NCBI GenBank assembly: GCA_910579745.1
Contig: CAJTVH010000006.1
Coordinates: 13,662 to 77,661, forward strand
Reading direction: 5' to 3'
DNA length: 64,000 nt
DNA from: an uncultured Clostridia bacterium
Lineage (GTDB): Bacteria; Bacillota; Clostridia; Lachnospirales; CAG-274
Position 1 is the first letter of the stretch; each line of letters begins with the position of its first letter. This document shows positions 41,384 to 49,508 of this stretch, piece after piece. The notes under the pieces are model-generated. The model ran no database searches and was not told where the DNA came from. It worked only from the letters and a program-made list of their open reading frames with translations. Made by a program: the position numbers and the translations under genes.

Positions 41384-42745
41384 TTAAAACTCTTTTTCCA
41401 TGTTTACGAATTTTGTATAAGCTCCAAGCCAGATTAAATCAACGGTTCCCACGGGACCGTTTCTTTGTTTGGCTATGATTATCTCGGCCTGGTTTTTCTT
41501 TTCGGTTTCCGGATTATAATATTCGTCACGGTATATAAAAGCGACAATGTCAGCGTCCTGTTCTATGGCGCCTGATTCCCTAAGGTCTGAGAGCATAGGT
41601 CTGTGGTCCGCTCTCGCCTCACAGGCACGGCTTAACTGAGAAAGGGCTATTACAGGGGCGTTTACCTCACGGGCTATTGCTTTTAATGATCGGGATATTT
41701 CAGAGATTTCCTGTTGCCTTGAGTCGTTTTTTCCGTGCCCGCTCATAAGCTGAAGATAATCTATTATTATGAGTCCGAGTCCCGCGTCGAGTTTTAATTT
41801 TCGGCACATTGCTCTAAGCTGTACCGAGTTTATTCCGGGTATGTCATTTATGTAGATAGGCGCTTCCGAAATTTCGCCCGTTGCCTGCGCTATTTTTTCC
41901 CAGTCTTCGGAATTTAAACCTCCTGTTCTCAATTTTTGAGCGTCTATCATGGCTTGTGAACAAATTAATCTATTAGCGAGCTGTTCCTTTGACATTTCAA
42001 GGCTGAAAATAGCCGTTGGAATTTTCTCATTTACAGCCGCGTTTAAGGCGATATTAAGAGCGAAAGCGGTTTTTCCCATTGACGGTCTAGCGGCTATAAG
42101 TATTAAATCAGACGGGTGAAGCCCAGCCGTTTTATAGTCAAAGTCACGAAAACCTGTTTTTATACCGGTTATTTTTTCTGTAGAGTAGTAGATCTCCTCT
42201 ATCTTATCTATAGTTGAAATCAAAATATCATTTATATGGGTAAAATCCTCTGACTTCTGATTTTGAAGAATAGAAAAAATACTTTGTTCCGCTGTGTTTA
42301 AAACATCGTCCAAATTATCACGGGCAGAGTAGCTTTTCTCGGAAATAAGGGCTGAAGCTTTTATCAATTTTCTCAGAATGGATTTTTCATATACTATTTT
42401 TATATAATCATTTATTCTTGCGCTTGTGGAAACTGTTCCGGCGAGTTCCGCTATATAATTTATTCCGCCGACTTGTTCAAGAACTCCATTTTTCTCAAGT
42501 TTGTTTTTTAACGTTATTAAGTCAACCTGTATATTTTCACTGAAAAGTTCGGTTATCGCCTCAAAAATAACTTTATGGTCGGGACGGTAAAAATCATCTC
42601 CGCTTAATTTTTCAAACGCCGAGCTTATTCCCTCGTTGTCAAACAGCATACATCCTAAAACAGCTTGTTCGGCGTCTTGGTCGTGAGGAGGTATTTTGTT
42701 TACGTATATATTCTCGTTTTTTGCCGTATTTGTATTTTCAGGCAT
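41384..42745 (-). CDS. dnaB: Replicative DNA helicase DnaB
   Basis: A 453 aa hexameric 5'-3' helicase driving the replication fork. The N-terminal domain starts PPHDQDAEQAVLGCMLFDNE. The RecA-like C-terminal domain has Walker A ARPSMGKTAFALN, Walker B LIIIDYLQLMSG, and the H4 QQEISEISRSLKAIAREV and ALSQLSRACEARADHRP motifs. Third gene of the gdpP-rplI-dnaB order conserved across Firmicutes. Length is normal. Confidence 0.98.
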   Translation of the reverse strand: MPENTNTAKNENIYVNKIPPHDQDAEQAVLGCMLFDNEGISSAFEKLSGDDFYRPDHKVIFEAITELFSENIQVDLITLKNKLEKNGVLEQVGGINYIAELAGTVSTSARINDYIKIVYEKSILRKLIKASALISEKSYSARDNLDDVLNTAEQSIFSILQNQKSEDFTHINDILISTIDKIEEIYYSTEKITGIKTGFRDFDYKTAGLHPSDLILIAARPSMGKTAFALNIALNAAVNEKIPTAIFSLEMSKEQLANRLICSQAMIDAQKLRTGGLNSEDWEKIAQATGEISEAPIYINDIPGINSVQLRAMCRKLKLDAGLGLIIIDYLQLMSGHGKNDSRQQEISEISRSLKAIAREVNAPVIALSQLSRACEARADHRPMLSDLRESGAIEQDADIVAFIYRDEYYNPETEKKNQAEIIIAKQRNGPVGTVDLIWLGAYTKFVNMEKEF

Positions 42746-42836
42746 GTTTTTTACCTCCTAATTATAAAATAAGCTAAAAATTTAATTTTCATATATGCTG
42801 TAACGAGCGTATATGTTTTAGATTTTATAATATATT

Positions 42837-43286
42837 TTACTGAAGTTCGACTATTTTTACCGTGAGTTTAGCCGTAACTTTTGAGTGAAGTTTTATGTCC
42901 ACGGTTTTTTCACCGATTGCTTTTATTGAGTCGTTTACAACTATTTTCTTTTTATCTATATCAAGGTTATGCTGTTCTTTCAGCGCCGAACTTATTTCCT
43001 TGTTCGTAACCGCCCCGAAAAGTTTACCGTTATTACCTGTTTTTACGGCTATCGTAACGGAAATATCATCTATTTTATCACAGAGGTCTTTAGCTTTGGC
43101 GTATTCCTCGGCTTTTCTCTCCTCCTCAGCTTTTTTTCTATGTTCAAGCTGTTTTAAATTATTTGGGGTCGCCTCGAGAGCTTTATTTTTAGCGAAGAGA
43201 AAATTTCTAGCGTATCCGTCGCTAGCGTTTATTACCTGGTCTTTTTTTCCTACTCCCTTTATATCTTCAAGTAATATTACTTTCAT
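42837..43286 (-). CDS. rplI: 50S ribosomal protein L9
   Basis: A 149 aa two-domain protein binding 23S rRNA. The N-terminal [20 protein letters not shown] and [13 protein letters not shown] form the rRNA-binding domain, followed by a long Lys/Glu-rich helix and a C-terminal domain. The start lies 2 bases after the gdpP stop, so translation is coupled. Confidence 0.98.
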   Translation of the reverse strand: MKVILLEDIKGVGKKDQVINASDGYARNFLFAKNKALEATPNNLKQLEHRKKAEEERKAEEYAKAKDLCDKIDDISVTIAVKTGNNGKLFGAVTNKEISSALKEQHNLDIDKKKIVVNDSIKAIGEKTVDIKLHSKVTAKLTVKIVELQ

Positions 43287-43288
43287 TA

Positions 43289-45043
43289 TTATTTTACCTC
43301 CTGTAAATATTCATTTATAGCTAATTTTAACATTGTCAGCGCTTTTTCAATATCGGTTTCGTTTATCTGCGCCGCCGAAACTGTTTGATGTCCGCCGCCG
43401 CCGAGCTTTTCCATTATAACCTGGACATTTATTTTTCCTAGACTTCTCGCGCTTATATTTATTTTACGCTCGTTTTGGCAAAGTACAAAGGACGCCTCTA
43501 TACCTTTTATATTTAGAAGCTCGTCTGACACCTGCGCGGCGAGGAGAGGGGGGTTCTCAACATTTGATTCTGATATGGCTATAGCCATATTATTATTAAA
43601 GGTTTCCATACTCTGGATTACCTTCGCTTTTAAAGCGTAATACTCTATTGAGTTTTGAAAAAGTATTTTAACCCGGATAGTGTCGGCTCCTTTTCGTTTT
43701 AAATAGGCCGCCACCTCAAAAGTTTTTGTGCCTGTCTTAAAAGCGAAATTTTTTGTGTCAACGGTTATTCCAGCGAGAAGACCGTCAGCCTCAACATTTA
43801 ACAAAGATATATCCTTATTAACGTATAAAAACATTTCCGTTATAAGCTCGCAGGTTGAGGAGGCGTAAGGCTCATGATATGTTAAAACAGCGTTTTCTAT
43901 AAATTCGGCGCCTTTACGGTGGTGGTCGAAAACGACAATTTTGTTTATTTTGTCAACAAGCTCTGGAAATTCACATATACTTTGTTTATGGGTGTCAAGA
44001 ACTATCAGCAGTGTATTTTCCTTTATTTTTGACAACGCCTCGCCACTGTTTATAAAGGCGGTCTCAGCGTAGTCGGTTTCCGTAATGAGCCGTTCGTAAA
44101 AAGATTTTATGCTTGTTGTTACTTTATTCAAAACTATGTTACAATCTTTACCTACGGAATGAACTATTTTATAAACGCCTATTTCCGAGCCTATACAATC
44201 TAAATCAGAATTTTTATGACCCATTATCAAGACATTTGAGCATTCTTGTATTAAGTCCATTAAAGCGAAAGCTTTTACTCTCGCTCGGACACGGGTATTT
44301 AAATTTAACTCGATTGAGTTTCCGCCAAAAAATGTATAGTTATCCCCATCTTTTATAAGCGCCTGGTCACCCCCGCGGCTTAACGCTAAATCTATCGCCG
44401 CTCTGGCGTATTCCATTGAGTGATTTAAGGTTGTTCCGTTTATGCCTATACCTATGCTCAAAGTTATGGGAAATTTATTTCCCATATCAATTTCTCGTAT
44501 TTTGTCAAGAATTGAGAATTTGGTTTCCTTTAAATAATTAAGTTTATCCTGAGAGAATATAAATATATATTTGTCTTTTTCAAGTTTTTTTACAATTCCG
44601 CCTATTCCGTAAGCCATAGAGTTTATTTTTCTGTCTATTATCGCCGTTAAAAGAGGATGTTTCACACCTTCGACGCTATCGAGCACCTCGGCGTAATTAT
44701 CTATAAAAATTAAAGATACGGCCACTTTATTAATCTCGCACGAGTTGTTTGACGCGCATTCGTTTAATATTAAAAAAACGTTGTAATATTTCTCTCCGGA
44801 GTCGTCGTCTGTTTCGATGGGAGAAGTATAAACTTTATAGCACTTCGCCCGTATTATTGCCTTTTGTTCTTTTATATCAGAATTATAGCTGTCGATAAGG
44901 TCGTTTAATTTTAACTCGTTTTTTTTGTTCTCTTTTATACTAAATTCCTCGTTGAATTTATGATTTGAGAAAATTATATTAAGGTTTGAGTCAATTACAG
45001 TGTACGGAAAAAGGTATTCATTGCCGGACATATTTTTTATCAT
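43289..45043 (-). CDS. gdpP: Cyclic-di-AMP phosphodiesterase GdpP without N-terminal membrane helices
   Basis: A 584 aa protein. Order: PAS-like sensor (about 1-100), degenerate GGDEF (about 120-250, ending [20 protein letters not shown]), DHH domain with [18 protein letters not shown] and VFDHHRKG, and DHHA1 with [13 protein letters not shown]. The DHH/DHHA1 pair hydrolyses cyclic di-AMP. Typical GdpP has about 650 residues with two N-terminal membrane helices; this one starts directly at the PAS region with a good AAGGAG site before its ATG, so the missing helices are not a start-site error. It is probably cytosolic. It heads the gdpP-rplI-dnaB operon. Confidence 0.94.
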   Translation of the reverse strand: MIKNMSGNEYLFPYTVIDSNLNIIFSNHKFNEEFSIKENKKNELKLNDLIDSYNSDIKEQKAIIRAKCYKVYTSPIETDDDSGEKYYNVFLILNECASNNSCEINKVAVSLIFIDNYAEVLDSVEGVKHPLLTAIIDRKINSMAYGIGGIVKKLEKDKYIFIFSQDKLNYLKETKFSILDKIREIDMGNKFPITLSIGIGINGTTLNHSMEYARAAIDLALSRGGDQALIKDGDNYTFFGGNSIELNLNTRVRARVKAFALMDLIQECSNVLIMGHKNSDLDCIGSEIGVYKIVHSVGKDCNIVLNKVTTSIKSFYERLITETDYAETAFINSGEALSKIKENTLLIVLDTHKQSICEFPELVDKINKIVVFDHHRKGAEFIENAVLTYHEPYASSTCELITEMFLYVNKDISLLNVEADGLLAGITVDTKNFAFKTGTKTFEVAAYLKRKGADTIRVKILFQNSIEYYALKAKVIQSMETFNNNMAIAISESNVENPPLLAAQVSDELLNIKGIEASFVLCQNERKINISARSLGKINVQVIMEKLGGGGHQTVSAAQINETDIEKALTMLKLAINEYLQEVK

Positions 45044-45072
45044 TATAAAAAACTCCTTAAAATCTTGATAAA

Positions 45073-45165
45073 GATTATTTATATATAGACGGTGATTAAA
45101 TAAGCCGTCATACTCCGAGAGTGAACACTTTAGAGTGTATTGGTCGGAGGGTTTATATATCAGCG
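45073..45165. repeat. Family G repeat, copy 2
   Basis: ATTTATATATAGACGGTGAT, then a CCGT block, CTCCGAGAG, an ACACTTTAGAGTGT hairpin and GGTCGGAGGGTTT. Its start matches 6192-6214 at 21 of 23 positions. It lies just upstream of gdpP on the opposite orientation to copy 1 and ychF. Confidence 0.45.
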
Positions 45166-45411
45166 ATTTTTAACCAACGATATATAGTGATTTAATTAAA
45201 AATAAAGAAAATTTAAAAAAATATTTCACATACGCAAAGCGTCAAAATTTTATCAATTTGAAAAACTTTGGGTAAAATAATTTTTTTCTTTAACATATTG
45301 GAATTGCCGTAAAATTAAACGCCGTTTAATATCTGAATAAAAGTTTTTAAACGCCTTGTCATATGAGTTTTTTATAGCCGAAGAAATTTTCAAGAAGGTC
45401 AGATGTTATAC

Positions 45412-45576
45412 TAGGGAGTATCTGAAAACTATCATAATCCATCAGTTATATACGAGAAATATCTAAAAAATTATTAAAAAATAAACGAAACCGGTTCAAT
45501 TAAACAGAAAAGCCTTTCTGTTTCGTTTTATTTTTTATAATTTTTCGCTCGTATTTTAGTTTTCAGATATTCTCTA
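45412..45576. repeat. Family B repeat, inverted full copy
   Basis: Reads TAGGGAGTATCTGAAAACTA to TAGTTTTCAGATATTCTCTA, with the AATTAAACAGAAAAGCCTTT core in reverse orientation to the copies at 36191 and 40040. The remaining gap (45166-45411, 45577-45693) is AT-rich with a GGGTAAAATAATTTTTTTC repeat fragment and no gene. Confidence 0.85.
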
Positions 45577-45693
45577 AAAAATCCACGAGAATAAAATCAT
45601 ATCAATTATTTAAAAGGCGTTTGTTATAAACGCAATTTTAGGAAAAGTCTAAAAAAGCGCTCATCCAATAATTTACGTTCAGACGAGTAAACA

Positions 45694-46005
45694 CTAAACA
45701 TTACGGGATAAATGTCTTAAAAGAGACGCTGTGTCGGCGTACATTGATTGTTTTTCATCAAGTATTCCGAGCCTTAATTTTTTTACGGCCCTTATATCTA
45801 TACTGCTGTGTGAAAACCCAAGACGATTTGAAAGCATATAAGTTATTATAATTAAGTCTGAGAGCAATTCTTTTCTTTCTATTAAATTCGCGTCTTCCGC
45901 CGAAAGATTTGTATATAAATCAGCTATGTTTGTCAGAAGCTGGTTTTTCAACATTTCTATCAGGCGTATATTTTTTGTTATATCAAAGTCCTGTGCGATT
46001 CCCAT
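45694..46005 (-). CDS. MazG-like family protein
   Basis: A 103 aa all-helical protein matching the small MazG-like group found in Clostridia (QDFDITKNIRLIEMLKNQLL near the start, ELLSDLIIITYMLSNRLG in the middle). MazG proteins hydrolyse nucleoside triphosphates with an EExxE and ExxD metal site; here the matching residues are incomplete (AEDANLIERKELLSD), so activity is uncertain. A GGGGGATA site precedes the ATG. Single gene between repeats. Confidence 0.7.
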   Translation of the reverse strand: MGIAQDFDITKNIRLIEMLKNQLLTNIADLYTNLSAEDANLIERKELLSDLIIITYMLSNRLGFSHSSIDIRAVKKLRLGILDEKQSMYADTASLLRHLSRNV

Positions 46006-46058
46006 AAAAATATCCCCCGTTTGAGTAATGAAAATACATAAGACTCAAAAACCTATAG

Positions 46059-46137
46059 CAAAACAATAAATTAACATGACAATAAGACTTTAATAAAATA
46101 TTATATACCCGATAAGTTGTTCTATTGCTTCGCTTTG
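46059..46137. repeat. Family C repeat, degenerate
   Basis: TAGCAAAACAATAAATTAAC at one end and TTCTATTGCTTCGCT at the other, with GACTTTAATAAAATATTAT inside. Confidence 0.5.
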
Positions 46138-46303
46138 AAAAACTCGCGAATCTCTATAATAGGTTTTTATATTTACAGTGTCTGCTATGTATTTTTTCTG
46201 TTGTAAATTTTTAGAGTTTCTTTTAAGAATATTTATAAAACAAATCCCCAATATTTTGTTTCACAAATATTTTTAACAATTATAACATATATTTTTTTTA
46301 ATT

Positions 46304-47128
46304 TCAACGGTAGTCGTATACGGGATAAGAACCTAAATTTTTAAAAAATGACGTTTTTCGCTGTACCATTGAGAGACAGTTTTTTACATCTTCGGGAGAA
46401 CCGTTATTCTCAAGGTCCGTAAAGAAAACGTATTCCTCAGCTTTGTTTCGCATAGGCCGTGAAACGATTTTAGTCATATTTAAATCCCATATCTCAAATA
46501 AATTTAATATTTTGCATAGCGTTCCGGGAGAATTATCAGTGGAAAACGCTATAGAGATTTTTTGTGAGTCAAGATTTTTTGCGGTGTTGTTTTTTGATAG
46601 AACAGCGAATTGTGTAAAGTTCTGAGTGTCGCTTTGTATACTTTTATGAAGGATTTTTAAATCATAAATTTCAGCTACTCTTGAAAGGCCTATCGCCGCG
46701 CAGTCATCATCGCTATATTTTATTATTTTACCGCCGTCAGCCGTTGAGTTTGTGCTTATCAACTCAGCGTTTGGATAATTTTTTATGAGAAAGGGACGGC
46801 ATTGAGCGAGTCCCTGAGGATGGGAATAAATTTTTTTTATTTTGCTTGGGTCAGTTTCTTTTTTTATTATCATATTTTGCTCAACCGGCAGATTTATTTG
46901 ACTTTGTATATATAGATCAGCGTCGAAAATCACGCTGTCTACTGTTATGTTGACACATCCCTCGGTTGAGTTTTCTATGGGAACGACGCATTTATCGGTT
47001 TTACCGCTCTCAACGCTGTCTATTACTTCCCAAATTGTTGAAAAAGGTTCCGTTTCGCATATTTCGGCGATTTTTAAGACCGCCTGCTCGCTGAAAGTGC
47101 CTTTTGGCCCTAAATATCCTACTTTCAT
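46304..47128 (-). CDS. pheA: Prephenate dehydratase
   Basis: A 274 aa enzyme converting prephenate to phenylpyruvate for phenylalanine synthesis. KVGYLGPKGTFSEQA is the N-terminal signature, VVPIENSTEGCVN the active-site motif, and STADGGKIIKYSDDDCAAIG the second lobe. A C-terminal ACT domain (about 190-274, with SPGTLCKILNLFEIWDLNMT then KIVSRP) provides feedback by phenylalanine. There is no chorismate mutase domain, so it is monofunctional. AAGGAG precedes the ATG. Confidence 0.95.
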   Translation of the reverse strand: MKVGYLGPKGTFSEQAVLKIAEICETEPFSTIWEVIDSVESGKTDKCVVPIENSTEGCVNITVDSVIFDADLYIQSQINLPVEQNMIIKKETDPSKIKKIYSHPQGLAQCRPFLIKNYPNAELISTNSTADGGKIIKYSDDDCAAIGLSRVAEIYDLKILHKSIQSDTQNFTQFAVLSKNNTAKNLDSQKISIAFSTDNSPGTLCKILNLFEIWDLNMTKIVSRPMRNKAEEYVFFTDLENNGSPEDVKNCLSMVQRKTSFFKNLGSYPVYDYR

Positions 47129-47165
47129 AAATATTAACTCCTTAAATCCATAAAAATGTTAATTA

Positions 47166-47334
47166 TAGGGGAACGTATATTAAGACTAAAATCCGTATAA
47201 AAAAATTATAAAAAAGTAAAATGAGCCTGAGCCGTATTTATTATTATTTTTAATATTTTTTTTGATATTTTCGCTAAAACTTTTATATAATTTTAGCTAT
47301 AGGCATAAAGTTTTCATATACGCTTTAGTATAGT
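47166..47334. repeat. Family B repeat, strongly diverged
   Basis: GGAACGTATATTAAGACTAA to AAAGTTTTCATATACGCTTTA. The middle has changed but keeps the hairpin arms AAAAAATTATAAAAAAGTAA and TATTTTTAATATTTTTTTT. Confidence 0.45.
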
Positions 47335-47614
47335 ATTTTATAAAGTTATAGTCCATTAACCTGAAAATAGGCGATTTGGACTGTATTTCAGCGTGTTGAT
47401 AAAATTTACACGCTCGTAAGAAATACTTTTTGTTTTATCGTATTTATTATGTGAGACAATAAAAAATATATTTAAATCTTCTTTTTAAAAGTTCCTGTGT
47501 GATTTTTTTATAAGACGTTGTCAACAAAAAATATTTTAACATATTTTTTATATTTATTCCATTAAAATATTTATATATTTTGAAATTTGTGTTATAATTA
47601 AAAAAAGAAATATT
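47335..47614. other. Gap with a decayed family A end
   Basis: TTATAGTCCATTAACCTGAAAA at 47348 resembles a family A left end. No gene is seen. A TATAAT at 47593-47598 could be the -10 of the signalling operon, without a clear -35. Confidence 0.35.
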
Positions 47615-47767
47615 ATACCTGTTTCATAATCTAAATAATGATTACGCGAAAAATGTTTTTTTTGTCAGGCGAGGCGTGATTTTTACGACAATATTTAAGA
47701 AAGGTATCAAAAAAATAAGGCTGGCGCGAAAGAAAAATATTTCTAAGGAGGTTATTGAACAGGTCTA
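47615..47767. repeat. Family F repeat, copy 2
   Basis: ACCTGTTTCATAATCTA at the left faces GGAGGTTATTGAACAGGTCT at the right. It ends 30 bases before the STAS gene and so lies in its leader. Confidence 0.55.
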
Positions 47768-47796
47768 CTCAATAAAAAATTAAGGAGGCGGTATAG

Positions 47797-48126
47797 ATGG
47801 ACTTTTCTATGAATTCTGTATATTCCGAAAAAAATAACTGCTGGTTGATTACGATTGAAGGCGAGGTCGATATTTTTAATTCAACGGAAATGAAAACTAA
47901 AATTATTGACCTTATTGAGCAAAAACCTATTGACGTAAGAATTGAGTGCAAAGATTTAAGCTATATTGACAGTACGGGGCTTGGCGCTTTTATAGCGGTT
48001 TTGAAAAAAACGAAAGAGTTTGAGAAATCGATTTATTTCCAAAATTTAAAGCCGAGCTTATCCAAGCTTTTTAAAATTACTAATTTGGATAAAGTATTTG
48101 TAATAGAAGGTGATCAAAATGAGTAA
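47797..48126 (+). CDS. STAS-domain anti-sigma factor antagonist
   Basis: A 109 aa single STAS domain of the SpoIIAA/RsbV type. The phosphorylation loop DLSYIDSTGLGAF places the acceptor serine at residue 59. In partner-switching systems the unphosphorylated protein captures an anti-sigma kinase and frees a sigma factor or other output. It is the first gene of a five-gene signalling run and overlaps the next gene by 8 bases. AAGGAGGCGG precedes the ATG. The output partner is not in the window. Confidence 0.93.
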   Translation: MDFSMNSVYSEKNNCWLITIEGEVDIFNSTEMKTKIIDLIEQKPIDVRIECKDLSYIDSTGLGAFIAVLKKTKEFEKSIYFQNLKPSLSKLFKITNLDKVFVIEGDQNE

Positions 48127-48511
48127 CAGTGAACAAATCAAACTGACACTACCTGTAAACGCCGCATATGTTTCCGCAGCGAGGCTTACTGCTTCTTCTG
48201 TGGCTAATAGGCTTAATTTTGACATTGAGGAAATAGAGGATATTAAAGTCGCCGTTTCGGAAGCGTGTACTTACATAATCAAAAACCCTTGTTTCAGTTC
48301 GAAGGATAATTTTAAAATAGAATTTAATATGGCTAAAGATAGTATTAAAATAAATTTATCCGTTGAAAGCGATAAAGAAGTTGAGATTGACGACGATGAG
48401 ATGAGTTTAAGGGTTATAACAGCTCTTATGAACAATACTAATATAGATTATGATGGTAAATTTTTTAATATGACTATCGAGAAAAAACATGTCCAGGTTT
48501 CTTTTAATTAA
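48119..48511 (+). CDS. RsbW/SpoIIAB-like ATPase with lost ATP-site residues
   Basis: A 130 aa HATPase_c_2-type protein. VKVAVSEACTYIIKN-like text aligns with the N-box (canonical EACTNAVKH): Tyr52 replaces the Mg-binding Asn. No DxGxG box can be found in the following VESDKEVEIDDDEMSLRV stretch. The domain has therefore probably lost kinase activity and may act as a binding scaffold. The ATG at 48119 follows AGAAGGTGAT; the GTG at 48110 is rejected. It overlaps the STAS gene stop. Confidence 0.8.
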   Translation: MSNSEQIKLTLPVNAAYVSAARLTASSVANRLNFDIEEIEDIKVAVSEACTYIIKNPCFSSKDNFKIEFNMAKDSIKINLSVESDKEVEIDDDEMSLRVITALMNNTNIDYDGKFFNMTIEKKHVQVSFN

Positions 48512-48532
48512 ATGTTCGACGGTTAATTAATA

Positions 48533-48698
48533 ATAGGACCTATTCACTAACCTCCGTAATACTGTTTGACAGAGATTTTTCTGTCATACGAAGTCTGATT
48601 TTTACTATATTTTCAAGATATTTCTACAAAAAACAGGTTTCGTATGACGAAAAAATCTCTTATCAATTATAGTTACTTAGGTTATTAAACAGGTCAGC
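48533..48698. repeat. Family F repeat, copy 3
   Basis: TAGGACCTATTCACTAACCT faces TAGGTTATTAAACAGGTC. An inner GAGATTTTTCTGTCATACGA matches TCGTATGACGAAAAAATCTC, so the whole folds as one long hairpin. Confidence 0.7.
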
Positions 48699-48744
48699 TA
48701 AACGCTGTTTAATCCGAGAATAGAAATTTTTAAACGTTCATTTA

Positions 48745-48923
48745 CGGCGTATCTGAAAACTAAATACGCGTGAGAATTACAAAAGATAAATAAAATTAAT
48801 AGGTTTTGCTTATTTTTTCAATAATTTTTATATATTTTGGCTTTATTTAAACTCAAAATATATTTAAAAAATCAAAGCTTGTGAGTTTTTAATAACTTTT
48901 ATATAGTTTTCAGACAGCCCTCA
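48745..48923. repeat. Family B repeat, diverged copy
   Basis: CGGCGTATCTGAAAACTAAA at the left and ATAGTTTTCAGACAGCCCTCA at the right, with about 20 extra bases in the interior. Confidence 0.6.
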
Positions 48924-48994
48924 GTATAATAACTATTTCAAAAAGTTGTTTCTGAAAACCGACGTACTTATGAGAGATTATAAGGAGTTAAAAT

Positions 48995-49096
48995 ATGTTT
49001 TTGAAAAAGTTCATATCATTTAACGATTTTTGCTGGTTTTGGAAGCGACGCAAACGTTTAAATTTAAAAAAGGAGGGCAGTTATGAGTCAAAATAA
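48995..49096 (+). CDS. Possible 33-aa leader peptide of the second signalling segment
   Basis: TAAGGAGTTAAAAT places an ATG at 48995. The frame encodes a basic, aromatic peptide starting MFLKKFISFNDFCWFWKRRK and ends inside the next gene, overlapping its start by 14 bases. Good spacing and overlap support translational coupling; composition is odd enough that it could instead be a remnant. Confidence 0.4.
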   Translation: MFLKKFISFNDFCWFWKRRKRLNLKKEGSYESK

Positions 49097-49508
49097 ATTT
49101 GATGTATCTTTTAAAAGCGATATTTATGTAGTTAATGATATTGTTGCCAATTCTTTGAATTTTTTGAGAAACAGCTATCCCAAACTCAATCAAGACAGTC
49201 TTATGGAATTTAAGCTTATTTACTGTGAGCTTTTGTTTAACGCTATTATACACGGCAATAACGGAGATGAAAGAAAAAAAGTTTTTTTAAGCATAAATAT
49301 AAAAGGTGATTTTGTGGATTCTATTGTTTCGGACGAGGGAATCGGATTTGATTATAATAAGACGATTAAGGACGGCGGAAATGACGAAAGCATATTTCTT
49401 GAGACGGGAAGGGGAATAAGACTTGTTAAATCACTTGTCGACAGTCTTGATTTTGATGTGAACGGGAGTACTGTTAAATTCTGCAAAAAGGTGGAGTTTG
49501 ATGGATAA
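49083..49508 (+). CDS. RsbW/SpoIIAB-like anti-sigma ATPase (intact site)
   Basis: A 141 aa HATPase_c_2 protein. The ATP site is complete: N-box ELLFNAIIHGN, G1 DEGIGFD and G2 GRGIRLV. It is the likely serine kinase/anti-sigma component that would phosphorylate the STAS protein encoded upstream. AAGGAGG is immediately upstream, within the small leader frame. It overlaps the phosphatase gene by 8 bases. Confidence 0.88.
   Translation: MSQNKFDVSFKSDIYVVNDIVANSLNFLRNSYPKLNQDSLMEFKLIYCELLFNAIIHGNNGDERKKVFLSINIKGDFVDSIVSDEGIGFDYNKTIKDGGNDESIFLETGRGIRLVKSLVDSLDFDVNGSTVKFCKKVEFDG

Noticed and set aside
48110-48118. GTG start for the first RsbW-like ATPase
   Set aside because: It lies within the AGAAGGTGAT ribosome site that serves the ATG at 48119.
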